A stretch of 64,000 nucleotides of DNA from NCBI RefSeq assembly GCF_017744675.1, contig NZ_JAGIAV010000001.1, positions 800,907 to 864,906 of the forward strand, in the 5' to 3' direction. The notes beneath the pieces were generated by a model. The model was not told the DNA's origin. It was given only the letters and a program-made list of their open reading frames with translations, and made no database searches. Every line of letters begins with the position of its first letter. Position 1 is the stretch's first letter. Source of the DNA: Flavobacterium sp. (GTDB taxonomy: Bacteria > Bacteroidota > Bacteroidia > Flavobacteriales > Flavobacteriaceae). Both the position numbers and the translations under genes were made by a program. Shown piece by piece: positions 16,650 through 24,493 of this stretch.

Positions 16650-17786
16650 ATGCAGAAATTTGATGCCATTCGACCGTTTTATGATTCCGAAATAAACGAA
16701 GCACTTCATGGTGTGGTAAATCATCCAATGATGAAAACCATGATGAACTTTACTTTTCCGGATGTAGAAGATGAGGTTTGGAAGGAACAATTGAAGAAAA
16801 CACATTCTATTCGTGATTTTCAGTGCAATTTTATTTACCATACCATTCAGAAAGTTCTAGAAAAAAGCTCTGAAGGCCTAACGACTTCAGGTTTTGAAAA
16901 ATTAGAACCTAATACTTCTTATTTGTTTATCTCCAATCATAGAGATATTCTTTTGGATACCACATTATTGAATGTTTGCTTGTTTGAGCATGGTTTGGTA
17001 ATGACAGCTTCGGCAATTGGAGACAATTTGGTAAAGAAAGCTTTCTTGGCGACTTTAGCAAAATTAAACCGAAACTTTTTGGTTTTAAGAGGATTAACGC
17101 CTCGAGAAATGTTGCAAAGCTCAAAATTATTGTCTGAATATATGGGACAATTATTGCTTCGCGAAAACCGTTCGGTTTGGATTGCACAAAGAGAAGGAAG
17201 AACAAAAGACGGAAACGATGAAACCAATCCAGGAGTTTTAAAAATGATTGGAATGGGTTCTGATGAAGAAAACTTAATGGATTATTTTAAGAAATTAAAA
17301 ATCGTTCCGGTTTCTATTTCTTACGAATATGATCCTACCGATGTCTTGAAAATGCCACAATTAATGGCAGAAGCAAACAACGAAGTTTACGTAAAAGATA
17401 AAAACGAAGATTTCATGACCATTTTAAGCGGTATCATGGGAACTAAGAAAAGAATACACATTTCTGTTGGCGATGTTTTAGATGCAGAAATCGATCAGAT
17501 TGTGGCAGAAAATGACAATGCAAACAAACAAGTTCAGGCTTTGGCACAAACTATTGATGATGTTATTTTGAAAAACTATCAGTTATGGCCAACAAATTTT
17601 ATTGCTTACGATATTTTAAACGAAACTGACAAGTTCGCTCACAAATACAAAGAGAGCGAAAAACAGCTTTTTGAACGCCGTTTAGAAATGCGTATCGGAA
17701 GCGATAATCCTGTGACAAGACAAGGATTTTTAGCTATGTATGCGAATCCTGTTGTCAATAAATTAAAATACCAAGATGTCATCTAA
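16650..17786 (+). CDS. PlsC-like glycerol(phosphate) acyltransferase
   Basis: A 378-aa protein with the acyltransferase active-site block SNHRDILLDTTLLN near residues 95-108. The spacing is His-x5-Asp rather than the classic His-x4-Asp, a variant also seen in GPAT-like members. The later blocks FLVLRGLTPREM and WIAQREGRTKDGND correspond to the glycerophosphate-binding Arg/Gly regions. No TM helix is obvious, so it is probably peripheral at the inner membrane, in phospholipid synthesis. The gene overlaps the asparaginase gene by 11 nt, so the two are co-translated. 1-acylglycerol-3-phosphate acyltransferase is the likeliest activity. Confidence 0.85.
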   Translation: MQKFDAIRPFYDSEINEALHGVVNHPMMKTMMNFTFPDVEDEVWKEQLKKTHSIRDFQCNFIYHTIQKVLEKSSEGLTTSGFEKLEPNTSYLFISNHRDILLDTTLLNVCLFEHGLVMTASAIGDNLVKKAFLATLAKLNRNFLVLRGLTPREMLQSSKLLSEYMGQLLLRENRSVWIAQREGRTKDGNDETNPGVLKMIGMGSDEENLMDYFKKLKIVPVSISYEYDPTDVLKMPQLMAEANNEVYVKDKNEDFMTILSGIMGTKKRIHISVGDVLDAEIDQIVAENDNANKQVQALAQTIDDVILKNYQLWPTNFIAYDILNETDKFAHKYKESEKQLFERRLEMRIGSDNPVTRQGFLAMYANPVVNKLKYQDVI

Positions 17787-18804
17787 AGCAAAAATATTAT
17801 TGATTTATACCGGAGGCACGATCGGTATGAGCAAAGATTTTGAAACTGGAGCACTTAAAGCCTTCAATTTTGGTAAATTAATTCAGAAAATTCCAGAAAT
17901 CAAACAATTGGACTGCGAAATTGAATCAATTTCATTTGAACATCCAATTGATTCTTCGAATATGAATCCGCAAATGTGGACCAAAATTGCCACAATGATT
18001 GAGGAAAATTACGCTTCTTTTGACGGATTTGTAGTTCTTCACGGATCAGATACCATGTCGTATTCGGCTTCGGCATTGAGTTTTATGCTGGAGAATTTAG
18101 CAAAACCAGTTGTGTTTACAGGCTCGCAATTGCCAATTGGAGATTTGCGTACCGATGCCAAAGAAAACTTGATTACAGCAATTCAGATTGCGTCTCTTCA
18201 AGAAAACGGAAAACCAGTTATTACTGAAGTTTGCTTGTATTTTGAATACAAATTATACCGAGGAAATAGAACATCTAAGGTAAATGCAGAACATTTTAGA
18301 GCTTTTACGGCACCAAATTATCCAGAATTGGTAGAATCTGGAGTGCATTTAACCTTAAACAGACATTTATTTCTTCCTGTAAATAAGGATGCGAAACTAA
18401 TCGTTCATAAAAACTTAGACAATCATGTTGCGATCATAAAAATGTTTCCAGGAATGAGCGAAATTGTTCTCGCTTCAATTTTGGCAACATCAGGCTTACG
18501 CGGAATCGTTTTAGAAACTTACGGTTCTGGAAATGCACCAACCGAAGATTGGTTTTTAAACCTAATCGAAAAAGCCATCAAATCGGGAATGTATATCGTA
18601 AACGTAACACAATGTTCAGGCGGAAGTGTGAATATGGGACAATACGAAACCAGTACAGCCCTAAAATCTTTAGGCGTGATTTCTGGAAAAGACATTACGA
18701 CAGAAGCCGCAATTACAAAACTGATGTATTTGCTTGGACATGATATTCCGCAAAATGAGTTTAAAGATATTTTTGAAACGGCTCTTCGCGGAGAAATTTC
18801 GTAG
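17776..18804 (+). CDS. ansA: type I (cytoplasmic) L-asparaginase
   Basis: A 342-aa protein. The first catalytic Thr lies in LLIYTGGTIGM (about residues 8-18) and the second in VVLHGSDTMSYSASALSFML, with the Lys-containing TDAKENLITA block after it. No signal peptide is present, so it is the cytoplasmic housekeeping form that hydrolyses asparagine to aspartate and ammonia. The start ATG lies inside the acyltransferase gene end. A perfect terminator hairpin follows the stop. Confidence 0.92.
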   Translation: MSSKAKILLIYTGGTIGMSKDFETGALKAFNFGKLIQKIPEIKQLDCEIESISFEHPIDSSNMNPQMWTKIATMIEENYASFDGFVVLHGSDTMSYSASALSFMLENLAKPVVFTGSQLPIGDLRTDAKENLITAIQIASLQENGKPVITEVCLYFEYKLYRGNRTSKVNAEHFRAFTAPNYPELVESGVHLTLNRHLFLPVNKDAKLIVHKNLDNHVAIIKMFPGMSEIVLASILATSGLRGIVLETYGSGNAPTEDWFLNLIEKAIKSGMYIVNVTQCSGGSVNMGQYETSTALKSLGVISGKDITTEAAITKLMYLLGHDIPQNEFKDIFETALRGEIS

Positions 18805-18828
18805 ATAAAAATTCCAATTTTTTAAATT

Positions 18829-18880
18829 CCAAATTCCAATACTTTGTATAAAACAAAAGATGGAATTTGGATTTTTTTTA
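18829..18880 (+). terminator. terminator of ansA
   Basis: CCAAATTCCA (18829-18838) pairs with TGGAATTTGG (18861-18870), followed by ATTTTTTTTA. Confidence 0.7.
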
Positions 18881-18897
18881 AAGAATTAGCGTTTGGT

Positions 18898-18999
18898 TTG
18901 TCATCCTGACGAAGGAAGGATCACACCAGAAACTCGCCAAAGATTGAATCTTTTACATTCGGAATTACTAGTGTGATCCTTCCTTCGTCAGGATGACAA
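18898..18999. repeat. long TCATCCTGACGAAGG palindrome (29-bp perfect arms)
   Basis: The arm at 18898-18926 (TTGTCATCCTGACGAAGGAA followed by GGATCACAC) has an exact reverse complement at 18971-18999. One further mismatch-bearing extension makes it 32 bp. The 44-nt middle is unique. It lies between two converging genes. The same TCATCCTGA word begins the element at 15579. Confidence 0.85.
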
Positions 19000-19024
19000 G
19001 ATTGTGGATAATTGGAATGGTAAG

Positions 19025-19057
19025 AACTTTGTCAAAGTTTCAAACTTTGACAAAGTT
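19025..19057. terminator. TTTGTCAAAG-family palindrome, bidirectional terminator candidate
   Basis: AACTTTGTCAAAGTTT and AAACTTTGACAAAGTT are perfect 16-bp arms around one base. The stem is the same as at 15539 and 47003. There is no clear T-run here, so it may be a decayed terminator or a mobile palindrome. With the flanking element it accounts for the 331-nt gap between ansA and the MFS gene. Confidence 0.55.
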
Positions 19058-19135
19058 GAACACGTTCAGTTTGTCATTTCCACTCCAATATTGGAATTTG
19101 GGTTTTTTATTTTGGAATTTTCTTAGAATTGGAAT

Positions 19136-20377
19136 TTAATTTTTGGAATTTCGATAGGGCACCGGGCAAGTCTCCAAATCCTCGATAGCTTTATTTTTTT
19201 TGTAATGCAAATAAACAACCACAGAAATAATACAGATAATTCCCTGAATGGCAACTGTAGCTCTTACGCCTAAAAAGTGAGATACATAACCGATAATCAA
19301 ACTTCCAACAGGAATCATTCCTTGATAAGCCATCATGTAATAGCTGATACTTCTGGAACGCATATGAACAGAACTATGAGTTTGAATGTAAATGTTGATA
19401 GAAGAAGTTTGTCCCATCATTCCGATTCCGCTTAATGTCATACAAATTAGAGCGATGGTTATACTGTTTGAAACAGCCAGAATAATCACACTGAAACCAA
19501 GAAGTAAACTTGCTGAGATCATTAGTTTGCTCATATTTTCGGCAGATTTTAGATTGGCTAGATAAATCGCAGATAAAATAGAACCAATTCCGGCAGCGCT
19601 TTCAAACCAGCTGAAAGTTTGAGCGTTTCCGCTAAAAATGTCTTTTGCAAAAACCGGCATCAAAGTGTTAAAAGAAATTACAAACAAACTACTGCAAGTT
19701 AGCATCAAAAGCATTCTGGCCATTTCTGCTTCTTTCTTCACATAATCCAAACCTTGGATAAGATCGTCTAGCATATTCAGTTTGTTTTCGGCTTTAATGT
19801 GTGGCGTAATTTTCATCATCATTAATGAAATCAAAACAGGCACATAACTGACGAAGTTTCCAATAAAACAGACATCTTCTCCGTATTGATGCAGAATAAT
19901 TCCCGCAAGGGCAGGTCCTGCAATTCGAGCAAAATTGTTGAGCGTTGAATTCAGTGCCACGGCATTTGGCAAATCTTCTTTATTGTCTACAATATCAATC
20001 ATCATGGTTTGACGACAGGTCATATCAAAAGCATTGATAATTCCTTGAATAAGGCTCAATGCCAGAATAAAATTGATATTATAAATTTTGAGATAAATAA
20101 GCAAAGCTAAAGTCCCTGCCTGAAGCATTGCCAAAGATTGCAATACTATCATGGCGCGGTGTCTGTCGTAACGCCCAATGATACTTCCTGCCAAAGGTGC
20201 TAGAAACAAAGACGGAATCATGCTTAAGAAAGTGGCTAAACCTAATAAAAATACAGATCCTGTAATGCTGTAAACCATCCAGCTTACTGCTGTTTTCTGC
20301 ATCCAGGTTCCGATGAGAGATACAGATTGACCGTAGAAAAATAACTTGAAATTTTTTGATTTTAACGCCTTGAACAT
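19136..20377 (-). CDS. MFS transporter (MFS_3/EntS-like)
   Basis: A protein of about 413 aa with 11-12 hydrophobic helices. The N-terminus FKALKSKNFKLFFYGQSVSLIGTWMQ is diagnostic of the EntS-like MFS_3 group. The loop GRYDRHRAMIVLQ stands for motif A. The start at 20377 (MFKALKS) is preferred to 20398 because the Phe-Lys-Ala-Leu opening is the family start. It is divergent from a LysR-type gene, so it is probably its regulatory target. The exported compound is unknown. Confidence 0.85.
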   Translation of the reverse strand: MFKALKSKNFKLFFYGQSVSLIGTWMQKTAVSWMVYSITGSVFLLGLATFLSMIPSLFLAPLAGSIIGRYDRHRAMIVLQSLAMLQAGTLALLIYLKIYNINFILALSLIQGIINAFDMTCRQTMMIDIVDNKEDLPNAVALNSTLNNFARIAGPALAGIILHQYGEDVCFIGNFVSYVPVLISLMMMKITPHIKAENKLNMLDDLIQGLDYVKKEAEMARMLLMLTCSSLFVISFNTLMPVFAKDIFSGNAQTFSWFESAAGIGSILSAIYLANLKSAENMSKLMISASLLLGFSVIILAVSNSITIALICMTLSGIGMMGQTSSINIYIQTHSSVHMRSRSISYYMMAYQGMIPVGSLIIGYVSHFLGVRATVAIQGIICIISVVVYLHYKKNKAIEDLETCPVPYRNSKN

Positions 20378-20436
20378 AATCCTAAATATTTTATACAAAG
20401 GTCGGGATTATGATAGCATTAGAAAAATTAATAATT

Positions 20437-20453
20437 TTACTGATAATAAGTAA
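20437..20453. promoter_or_regulatory. candidate LysR operator between divergent genes
   Basis: TTACTGATAATAAGTAA is an interrupted dyad (TTACT / AGTAA) with the T-N11-A form of LysR boxes. It lies 15 bp upstream of the LysR gene and 60 bp upstream of the MFS start. Confidence 0.4.
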
Positions 20454-20467
20454 TAAAACTTATCAAC

Positions 20468-21337
20468 ATGGAAATTTACCAACTGCAGTATTTTATTAAA
20501 ACAGCTGAGGTTTTGCATTTTACAAAAGCGGCCGAATTGTGTTTTGTGACACAATCGGGACTTTCGCAGCAAATAAAAAAACTCGAAGAAGAACTCGGTT
20601 TGCCTTTGTTTAAGCGAATTGGAAAAAAAGTGCAATTGACAGAAGCGGGTTCGGTTTTTTTAATTCATGCCAAAAAAGTGGTAGAAAATGTAGAAAACGG
20701 AAAACAGGCAATCGAGGATTTAAACGAAATGATTGGCGGCGAATTGCGAATTGGTGTGACTTATATTTTTGGTTTATTGATTCTGCCAGTTGTAAATGCA
20801 TTTGCTAAGAAATATCAAAGCCTTAAAATCATTGTAGAATATGGAACAACAGAAACTCTTGAACAAAAATTGATCGATAACGAATTGGATTTGGTATTAG
20901 TTATTTCCTCACATCAAATTGAGGGCCTGATACAGAAAGTGCCTCTATTTACTTCAAATATGGTTTTGGTGGTTTCTAAAAATCATGCTTTGGCACATTT
21001 GGATAAAATTGCTTTTAAGAAAATAGAAGAGATTCCGTTGATATTGCCCGGAAAAGGATCCAATTCGCGAGAGTATGTCGAAGAGCTGTTTAAGAAATTT
21101 AATATGAAACCTAAAATTTCGATAGAACTTCAATCTATTCATGCCTTATTGCAAATGGTAGAAAACAGCGATTGGGCTACTATTGTAGCCGAAATGGCTT
21201 TGAAAGATTGGGATCAACTTAGAGCAATACAGATTACAGGTGTTTCTACCAAAAGAGATTCGTATATGCTGACAATGGGAGGTTACCAGAAAAAAGCCGT
21301 AAAATTGTTTATGGAAGAATTTAAAAAAAGCATATAA
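20468..21337 (+). CDS. LysR-family transcriptional regulator
   Basis: A 289-aa protein. The N-terminal winged HTH is clear: MEIYQLQYFIKTAEVLHFTK then AAELCFVTQSGLSQQIKKLE up to about residue 60. The effector domain of CynR/OxyR-like type follows (GELRIGVTYIFGLLILPVV). It is transcribed away from the MFS gene with a shared 90-bp spacer, the standard LysR/target layout. The effector is unknown. Confidence 0.92.
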   Translation: MEIYQLQYFIKTAEVLHFTKAAELCFVTQSGLSQQIKKLEEELGLPLFKRIGKKVQLTEAGSVFLIHAKKVVENVENGKQAIEDLNEMIGGELRIGVTYIFGLLILPVVNAFAKKYQSLKIIVEYGTTETLEQKLIDNELDLVLVISSHQIEGLIQKVPLFTSNMVLVVSKNHALAHLDKIAFKKIEEIPLILPGKGSNSREYVEELFKKFNMKPKISIELQSIHALLQMVENSDWATIVAEMALKDWDQLRAIQITGVSTKRDSYMLTMGGYQKKAVKLFMEEFKKSI

Positions 21338-21355
21338 GTAAGTAGAATTTTGACT

Positions 21356-21384
21356 TTGTAAACTCGATTTTTTTTGTTTCTTTG
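21356..21384 (+). promoter_or_regulatory. promoter of tRNA-Ser
   Basis: TTG (21356-21358), 18 nt, TTTCTTTG (21377-21384; one mismatch to TAnnTTTG). The tRNA begins 12 nt further on. Confidence 0.55.
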
Positions 21385-21395
21385 CAGACCACAAT

Positions 21396-21482
21396 AGAAA
21401 GGTGTCCGAGTGGTTTAAGGAGCTAGCCTGGAAAGCTAGTATATGGGTAACTGTATCGAGGGTTCGAATCCCTTCCTTTCTG
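21396..21482 (+). tRNA. tRNA-Ser (anticodon GGA)
   Basis: An 87-nt class II tRNA. The acceptor stem AGAAAGG (21396-21402) pairs with CCTTTCT (21475-21481), with discriminator G at 21482. The anticodon stem CTAGC/GCTAG holds loop CTGGAAA with GGA at 21430-21432. A long variable arm follows (TATATGGGTAACTGTATCG region), and the T-arm has GGTTCGAATCC. CCA is not encoded. The 3' part is duplicated at 22722-22746. Confidence 0.95.
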
Positions 21483-21486
21483 CGAA
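21461..21486 (+). other. attL-like site in the tRNA-Ser 3' end
   Basis: GTTCGAATCCCTTCCTTTCTGCGAAAT here and GTTCGAATTTCTTCCTTTCTGCAAAAT at 22721-22747 are direct repeats (24 of 28 positions over the wider window). This is the arrangement left by integration of a mobile element into a tRNA gene. Confidence 0.6.
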
Positions 21487-21507
21487 ATTTTAATTTAAGA
21501 TAATACC

Positions 21508-21541
21508 AAACCTCGAAATGAAGATTTCGAGGTTTTTTTAT
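21508..21541 (+). terminator. terminator of tRNA-Ser
   Basis: AAACCTCGAAAT (21508-21519), loop GAAG, ATTTCGAGGTTT (21524-21535), then T residues. Perfect 12-bp stem. Confidence 0.85.
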
Positions 21542-21646
21542 AACTTTCTTTTAAATTAATAGATTACTTTTTTAACTGTCTGATGACTAAAAAAAAATGA
21601 GTAATTTTTAGAATGATTGATTTTGTAGAAATTAATAAAAAGAAAA

Positions 21647-22636
21647 ATGACAAAAAGTGAAATTTTAATATATAGTACAATTGATGGTTTGATTAAGATT
21701 CAAACACGATTAGAAAATGATACTGTTTGGCTTACGCAAGCACAAATGGCAGAGCTTTTTGGTAAAGATAGGAGTGTCGTTAGCAAACATATTGCAAATG
21801 TTTTTAAGGAAGGTGAGTTAGAAGAAAAAAGCAATGTGCAAATTTTGCACATTGCAAATTCAGACAAACCAGTTAAGTTTTATAATCTTGAAGTTATAAT
21901 TTCAGTAGGTTATAGGGTTAAGAGTATTCAAGGAACTCGATTTCGTCAATGGGCAACCGCAAGGCTTCGTGAATATATTGTAAAAGGATTTACAATGAAC
22001 GACGAAATGCTGAAACAAACAGATAAAGATGGTTATTTTGAAGAACTATTGGCGCGTATTCGCGACATTCGTTCGTCTGAAAAAGTATTTTGGAGAAAGG
22101 TTTTAGATATTTATGCAACAAGTATTGATTATGATCCTAAAGCCGAAAGCAGCAAATTGTTTTTTCAAACTATACAGAATAAAATGCACTGGGCAGCTCA
22201 CGGGCATACAGCAGCCGAAATTATTTATGAACGTATAAATGCCCAATTACCAAATTTAGGTTTGACCAGTTTTAGAGGTGAAAAGCCAACGAAACAAGAA
22301 ACAGAGATAGCTAAAAATTATTTGAATGAAGATGAACTAAATATTTTAAATCGAATGGTAACGGCTTATTTGGATCTTGCTGAAATACAAGCTTTAAATA
22401 GAAAGCCAATGTATATGAAAACTTGGATAGATAAGCTGGACGACTTTATTAAAATTACAGGTAATGAAATTTTACAACATAATGGTTCTGTAAGCCATCA
22501 AAAAGCTTTAGATAAGGCGAATGATGAATATGTAAAATTCAAAGAGCAGACTAAAAACGATCTTTCTGAAGCTGAAAAACATTTTATAAAAAATATAGAA
22601 GAAACAAGTAAAATGCTAAATCCAAAGAAAAAATAA
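21647..22636 (+). CDS. RhuM-family protein (virulence-associated, island gene)
   Basis: A 329-aa protein. The N-terminal domain resembles a phage-type antirepressor/HTH (TVWLTQAQMAELFGKDRSVVSKHIANVF) and leads into the RhuM core (KFYNLEVIISVGYRVKSIQG then RFRQWATARLREYIVKGF). A C-terminal helical region follows with HGHTAAEIIYERINA. RhuM proteins are often encoded on islands and prophage remnants and their biochemical role is unsettled; DNA binding is plausible from the HTH. It is the only gene between tRNA-Ser and the copied tRNA end, so it is the cargo of a minimal or decayed island. No integrase is present. Confidence 0.88.
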   Translation: MTKSEILIYSTIDGLIKIQTRLENDTVWLTQAQMAELFGKDRSVVSKHIANVFKEGELEEKSNVQILHIANSDKPVKFYNLEVIISVGYRVKSIQGTRFRQWATARLREYIVKGFTMNDEMLKQTDKDGYFEELLARIRDIRSSEKVFWRKVLDIYATSIDYDPKAESSKLFFQTIQNKMHWAAHGHTAAEIIYERINAQLPNLGLTSFRGEKPTKQETEIAKNYLNEDELNILNRMVTAYLDLAEIQALNRKPMYMKTWIDKLDDFIKITGNEILQHNGSVSHQKALDKANDEYVKFKEQTKNDLSEAEKHFIKNIEETSKMLNPKKK

Positions 22637-22674
22637 TGGTAAAGCTAATATTTAGAATTTAATAATAGATAACA

Positions 22675-22714
22675 AACTTCTAATCTAGCCCCGATAGTAG
22701 CGGTATCCTTTTGT
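22675..22714. repeat. AGCCCCGATAGT dispersed repeat, copy 1 (half)
   Basis: AACTTCTAATCTAGCCCCGA followed by TAGTAGCGGTATCCTTTTGT matches 31637-31676 at 38 of 40 positions. Here only the left half of the palindrome is present; it stops 10 nt before the duplicated tRNA end. Confidence 0.75.
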
Positions 22715-22720
22715 AGTGGC

Positions 22721-22747
22721 GTTCGAATTTCTTCCTTTCTGCAAAAT
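22721..22747 (+). other. attR-like duplicated tRNA-Ser 3' end
   Basis: A copy of the T-arm and 3' acceptor strand (GTTCGAAT..CTTCCTTTCTGC) with no tRNA 5' part. It marks the far end of the RhuM insertion. Confidence 0.6.
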
Positions 22748-22748
22748 A

Positions 22749-22786
22749 AAAAACCGCAATTTCATCAAAATGGAATCGCGGTTTTT
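22749..22786. terminator. bidirectional terminator
   Basis: AAAAACCGC (22749-22757) and GCGGTTTTT (22778-22786) with partly paired inner bases. It separates the converging RhuM and GNAT genes. Confidence 0.7.
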
Positions 22787-22881
22787 GAATTTTTATAAAT
22801 CAAAAGAATTTGTTTCCCTTTAATCAACTTCTCTAAATATTCATTTTTATCTTTTTCAGATTGCAGTAAACGTTCATGTAT

Positions 22882-23388
22882 TTACAATTTAATCTCAAAT
22901 AAACTAAAAGAGCCTTCTTTATAATGTTCTGGTAATTCGTTTGTCCATTCAATAGTGCTTATTCCTTTGTATTGAAAACCGCAGCTGGTGTAATACTTAT
23001 TTATTCTTTCGTTTCCGCTGTGTGTGTCAAGTCGAATATATTTTTTGCCGTTTTCTTTGGCATATTCTTTCACCCATTCTATAATCTTTTTAACATATGA
23101 TTGTCCTCTAAACTTTGGGTTTGTAGCAATGCGATGCAAATAAACTGCTGGATCTTTGCTGGCTTCTTTCCAGATAATTAAATCGTTGAAAGTAAGTACA
23201 AATGTGCAGGCAACTTCTTTTTCTTCTTTGATTATAAAATGACGGTTTTCCGCAATTTCTTTTTCTATTAATGCTCTTTCAAAACCTCTCCAGCTTTTGT
23301 TGTTTACCGTTTTTTGATATGAGGTAGCTTGGTTATAAATATCGAAAACGGCATCGATATCTTGAATTGTAGTTTCAAAAAATTCCAT
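22882..23388 (-). CDS. GNAT-family N-acetyltransferase
   Basis: A 168-aa single-domain protein. It has the GNAT order of motifs: VACTFVLTFND (strand 4), the acetyl-CoA-binding motif A LHRIATNPKFRGQSYVKKII (R-x2-x-Q/G loop slightly divergent), and motif B YIRLDTHSGNERINKYYTSCGFQYKG. The acceptor substrate is unknown. A TATCTTTG -7 box lies 34 nt upstream. It is downstream of the nitrilase gene on the same strand but with its own promoter-like box. Confidence 0.88.
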   Translation of the reverse strand: MEFFETTIQDIDAVFDIYNQATSYQKTVNNKSWRGFERALIEKEIAENRHFIIKEEKEVACTFVLTFNDLIIWKEASKDPAVYLHRIATNPKFRGQSYVKKIIEWVKEYAKENGKKYIRLDTHSGNERINKYYTSCGFQYKGISTIEWTNELPEHYKEGSFSLFEIKL

Positions 23389-23444
23389 TATTGGGCTTTA
23401 TTCTGTAAATTAATGAATCTTCAAAGATAAATCTTTCAGCAGCT

Positions 23445-24425
23445 TTAAGGAATCGAAATGCTTAATTTATTTTTTTTATCAGAGTTTAACCAAACTACAT
23501 TTTGTTCAGATTTATGATTTTGGCCAATAATGTCTTTGTATAGTTCTGGCCTTCTAGCTTTTAAATATCGGTTTCCTCCAGCTTGAATGCATTTTTCGGG
23601 AGTAAGTACGGCCGTCGCAAAAGAATCCTCAAAAGTGCGGCATTCTGCGAGAATATCTCCAAAAGGATCAATAATCATAGAACAGCCATTTTTTAATTGG
23701 TCATCGTCCATTCCAATCGGATTTGAAAATACGGCATAAATCGCATTGTCATAAGCTCTTGCAGGAAGCCATTTCATTAACCAGTCTCTGCCTTTCATTC
23801 CGTCAAATTCTAATCTTAGCGAAGTTGGATCCGTTTCTCGATTTTCCCAAAGCTGAGGCGAAACAAAACCAGCACCTGGGCGAGTAGAAGGTGTACACAT
23901 TGTAACGTGTGGCATAAAAATAATGTCGGCACCCAGAAGTTTTGTAGCTCGCACGTTTTCAATAATATTATTGTCGTAACAGATTAAAATACCGCATTTC
24001 CAACCTTCTATTTCAAAAATGCAATATTGGTTTCCAGCAGTTAAATGCGGATTGATAAAAGGATGTAGTTTGCGATATTTGGCCACTAAACCATTTTTAT
24101 CAACACAAACATAGGCTTTGAACAAATTATCATTTTCGTCTTTTTCAAAGAGTCCAGCCAATATTACAATATTATTTTTCTTCGCAATTTCGATCAATTT
24201 TTGAATGCTTTCTCCACTCGGAATTATTTCTGCTAAGTCTAACATTTGCTCTTTTGATAGCTTTCTTGCAAAAGTGTATCCAGTAATAGAACATTCGTGA
24301 AAAGAAATCACATTGCAGCCTTCTAACGATGCTTTTTGAGAAAGTTTTTCAATTACAGATAAGTTATAGTTTTTATCGCCACTTTTATTTTCAAACTGAG
24401 CGGTGGCTATTTTTAGATTTTTCAT
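23445..24425 (-). CDS. carbon-nitrogen hydrolase (nitrilase superfamily)
   Basis: A 326-aa protein with the full Glu-Lys-Cys triad: Glu44 in VISFHECSITG, Lys119 in AKYRKLHPF and Cys149 in CGILICYDNN. These cytosolic enzymes hydrolyse amides, such as N-carbamoyl or omega-amides, rather than nitriles in most bacterial cases. The start at 24425 (MKNLKIATAQF) is preferred: the longer frame from 24461 would begin upstream of the TATTTTTG -7 box at 24447-24454. It lies just downstream of an AraC-type gene, which may control it. Confidence 0.88.
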   Translation of the reverse strand: MKNLKIATAQFENKSGDKNYNLSVIEKLSQKASLEGCNVISFHECSITGYTFARKLSKEQMLDLAEIIPSGESIQKLIEIAKKNNIVILAGLFEKDENDNLFKAYVCVDKNGLVAKYRKLHPFINPHLTAGNQYCIFEIEGWKCGILICYDNNIIENVRATKLLGADIIFMPHVTMCTPSTRPGAGFVSPQLWENRETDPTSLRLEFDGMKGRDWLMKWLPARAYDNAIYAVFSNPIGMDDDQLKNGCSMIIDPFGDILAECRTFEDSFATAVLTPEKCIQAGGNRYLKARRPELYKDIIGQNHKSEQNVVWLNSDKKNKLSISIP

Positions 24426-24446
24426 ATTGATACTATTAATGTAGAC

Positions 24447-24454
24447 CAAAAATA
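24447..24454 (-). promoter_or_regulatory. -7 box of the nitrilase gene
   Basis: The minus strand reads TATTTTTG, an exact TAnnTTTG, 22 nt before the ATG at 24425. It has no well-spaced TTG partner, so activator control is plausible. Confidence 0.45.
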
Positions 24455-24493
24455 GTAGCAACGGTGTTTTAAAAATTGTACAAAACCGACATT

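Noticed and set aside
21647..22636. Reading RhuM as part of a complete prophage or defence island
   Set aside because: No integrase, structural phage gene or restriction gene lies between the tRNA and its copied end.
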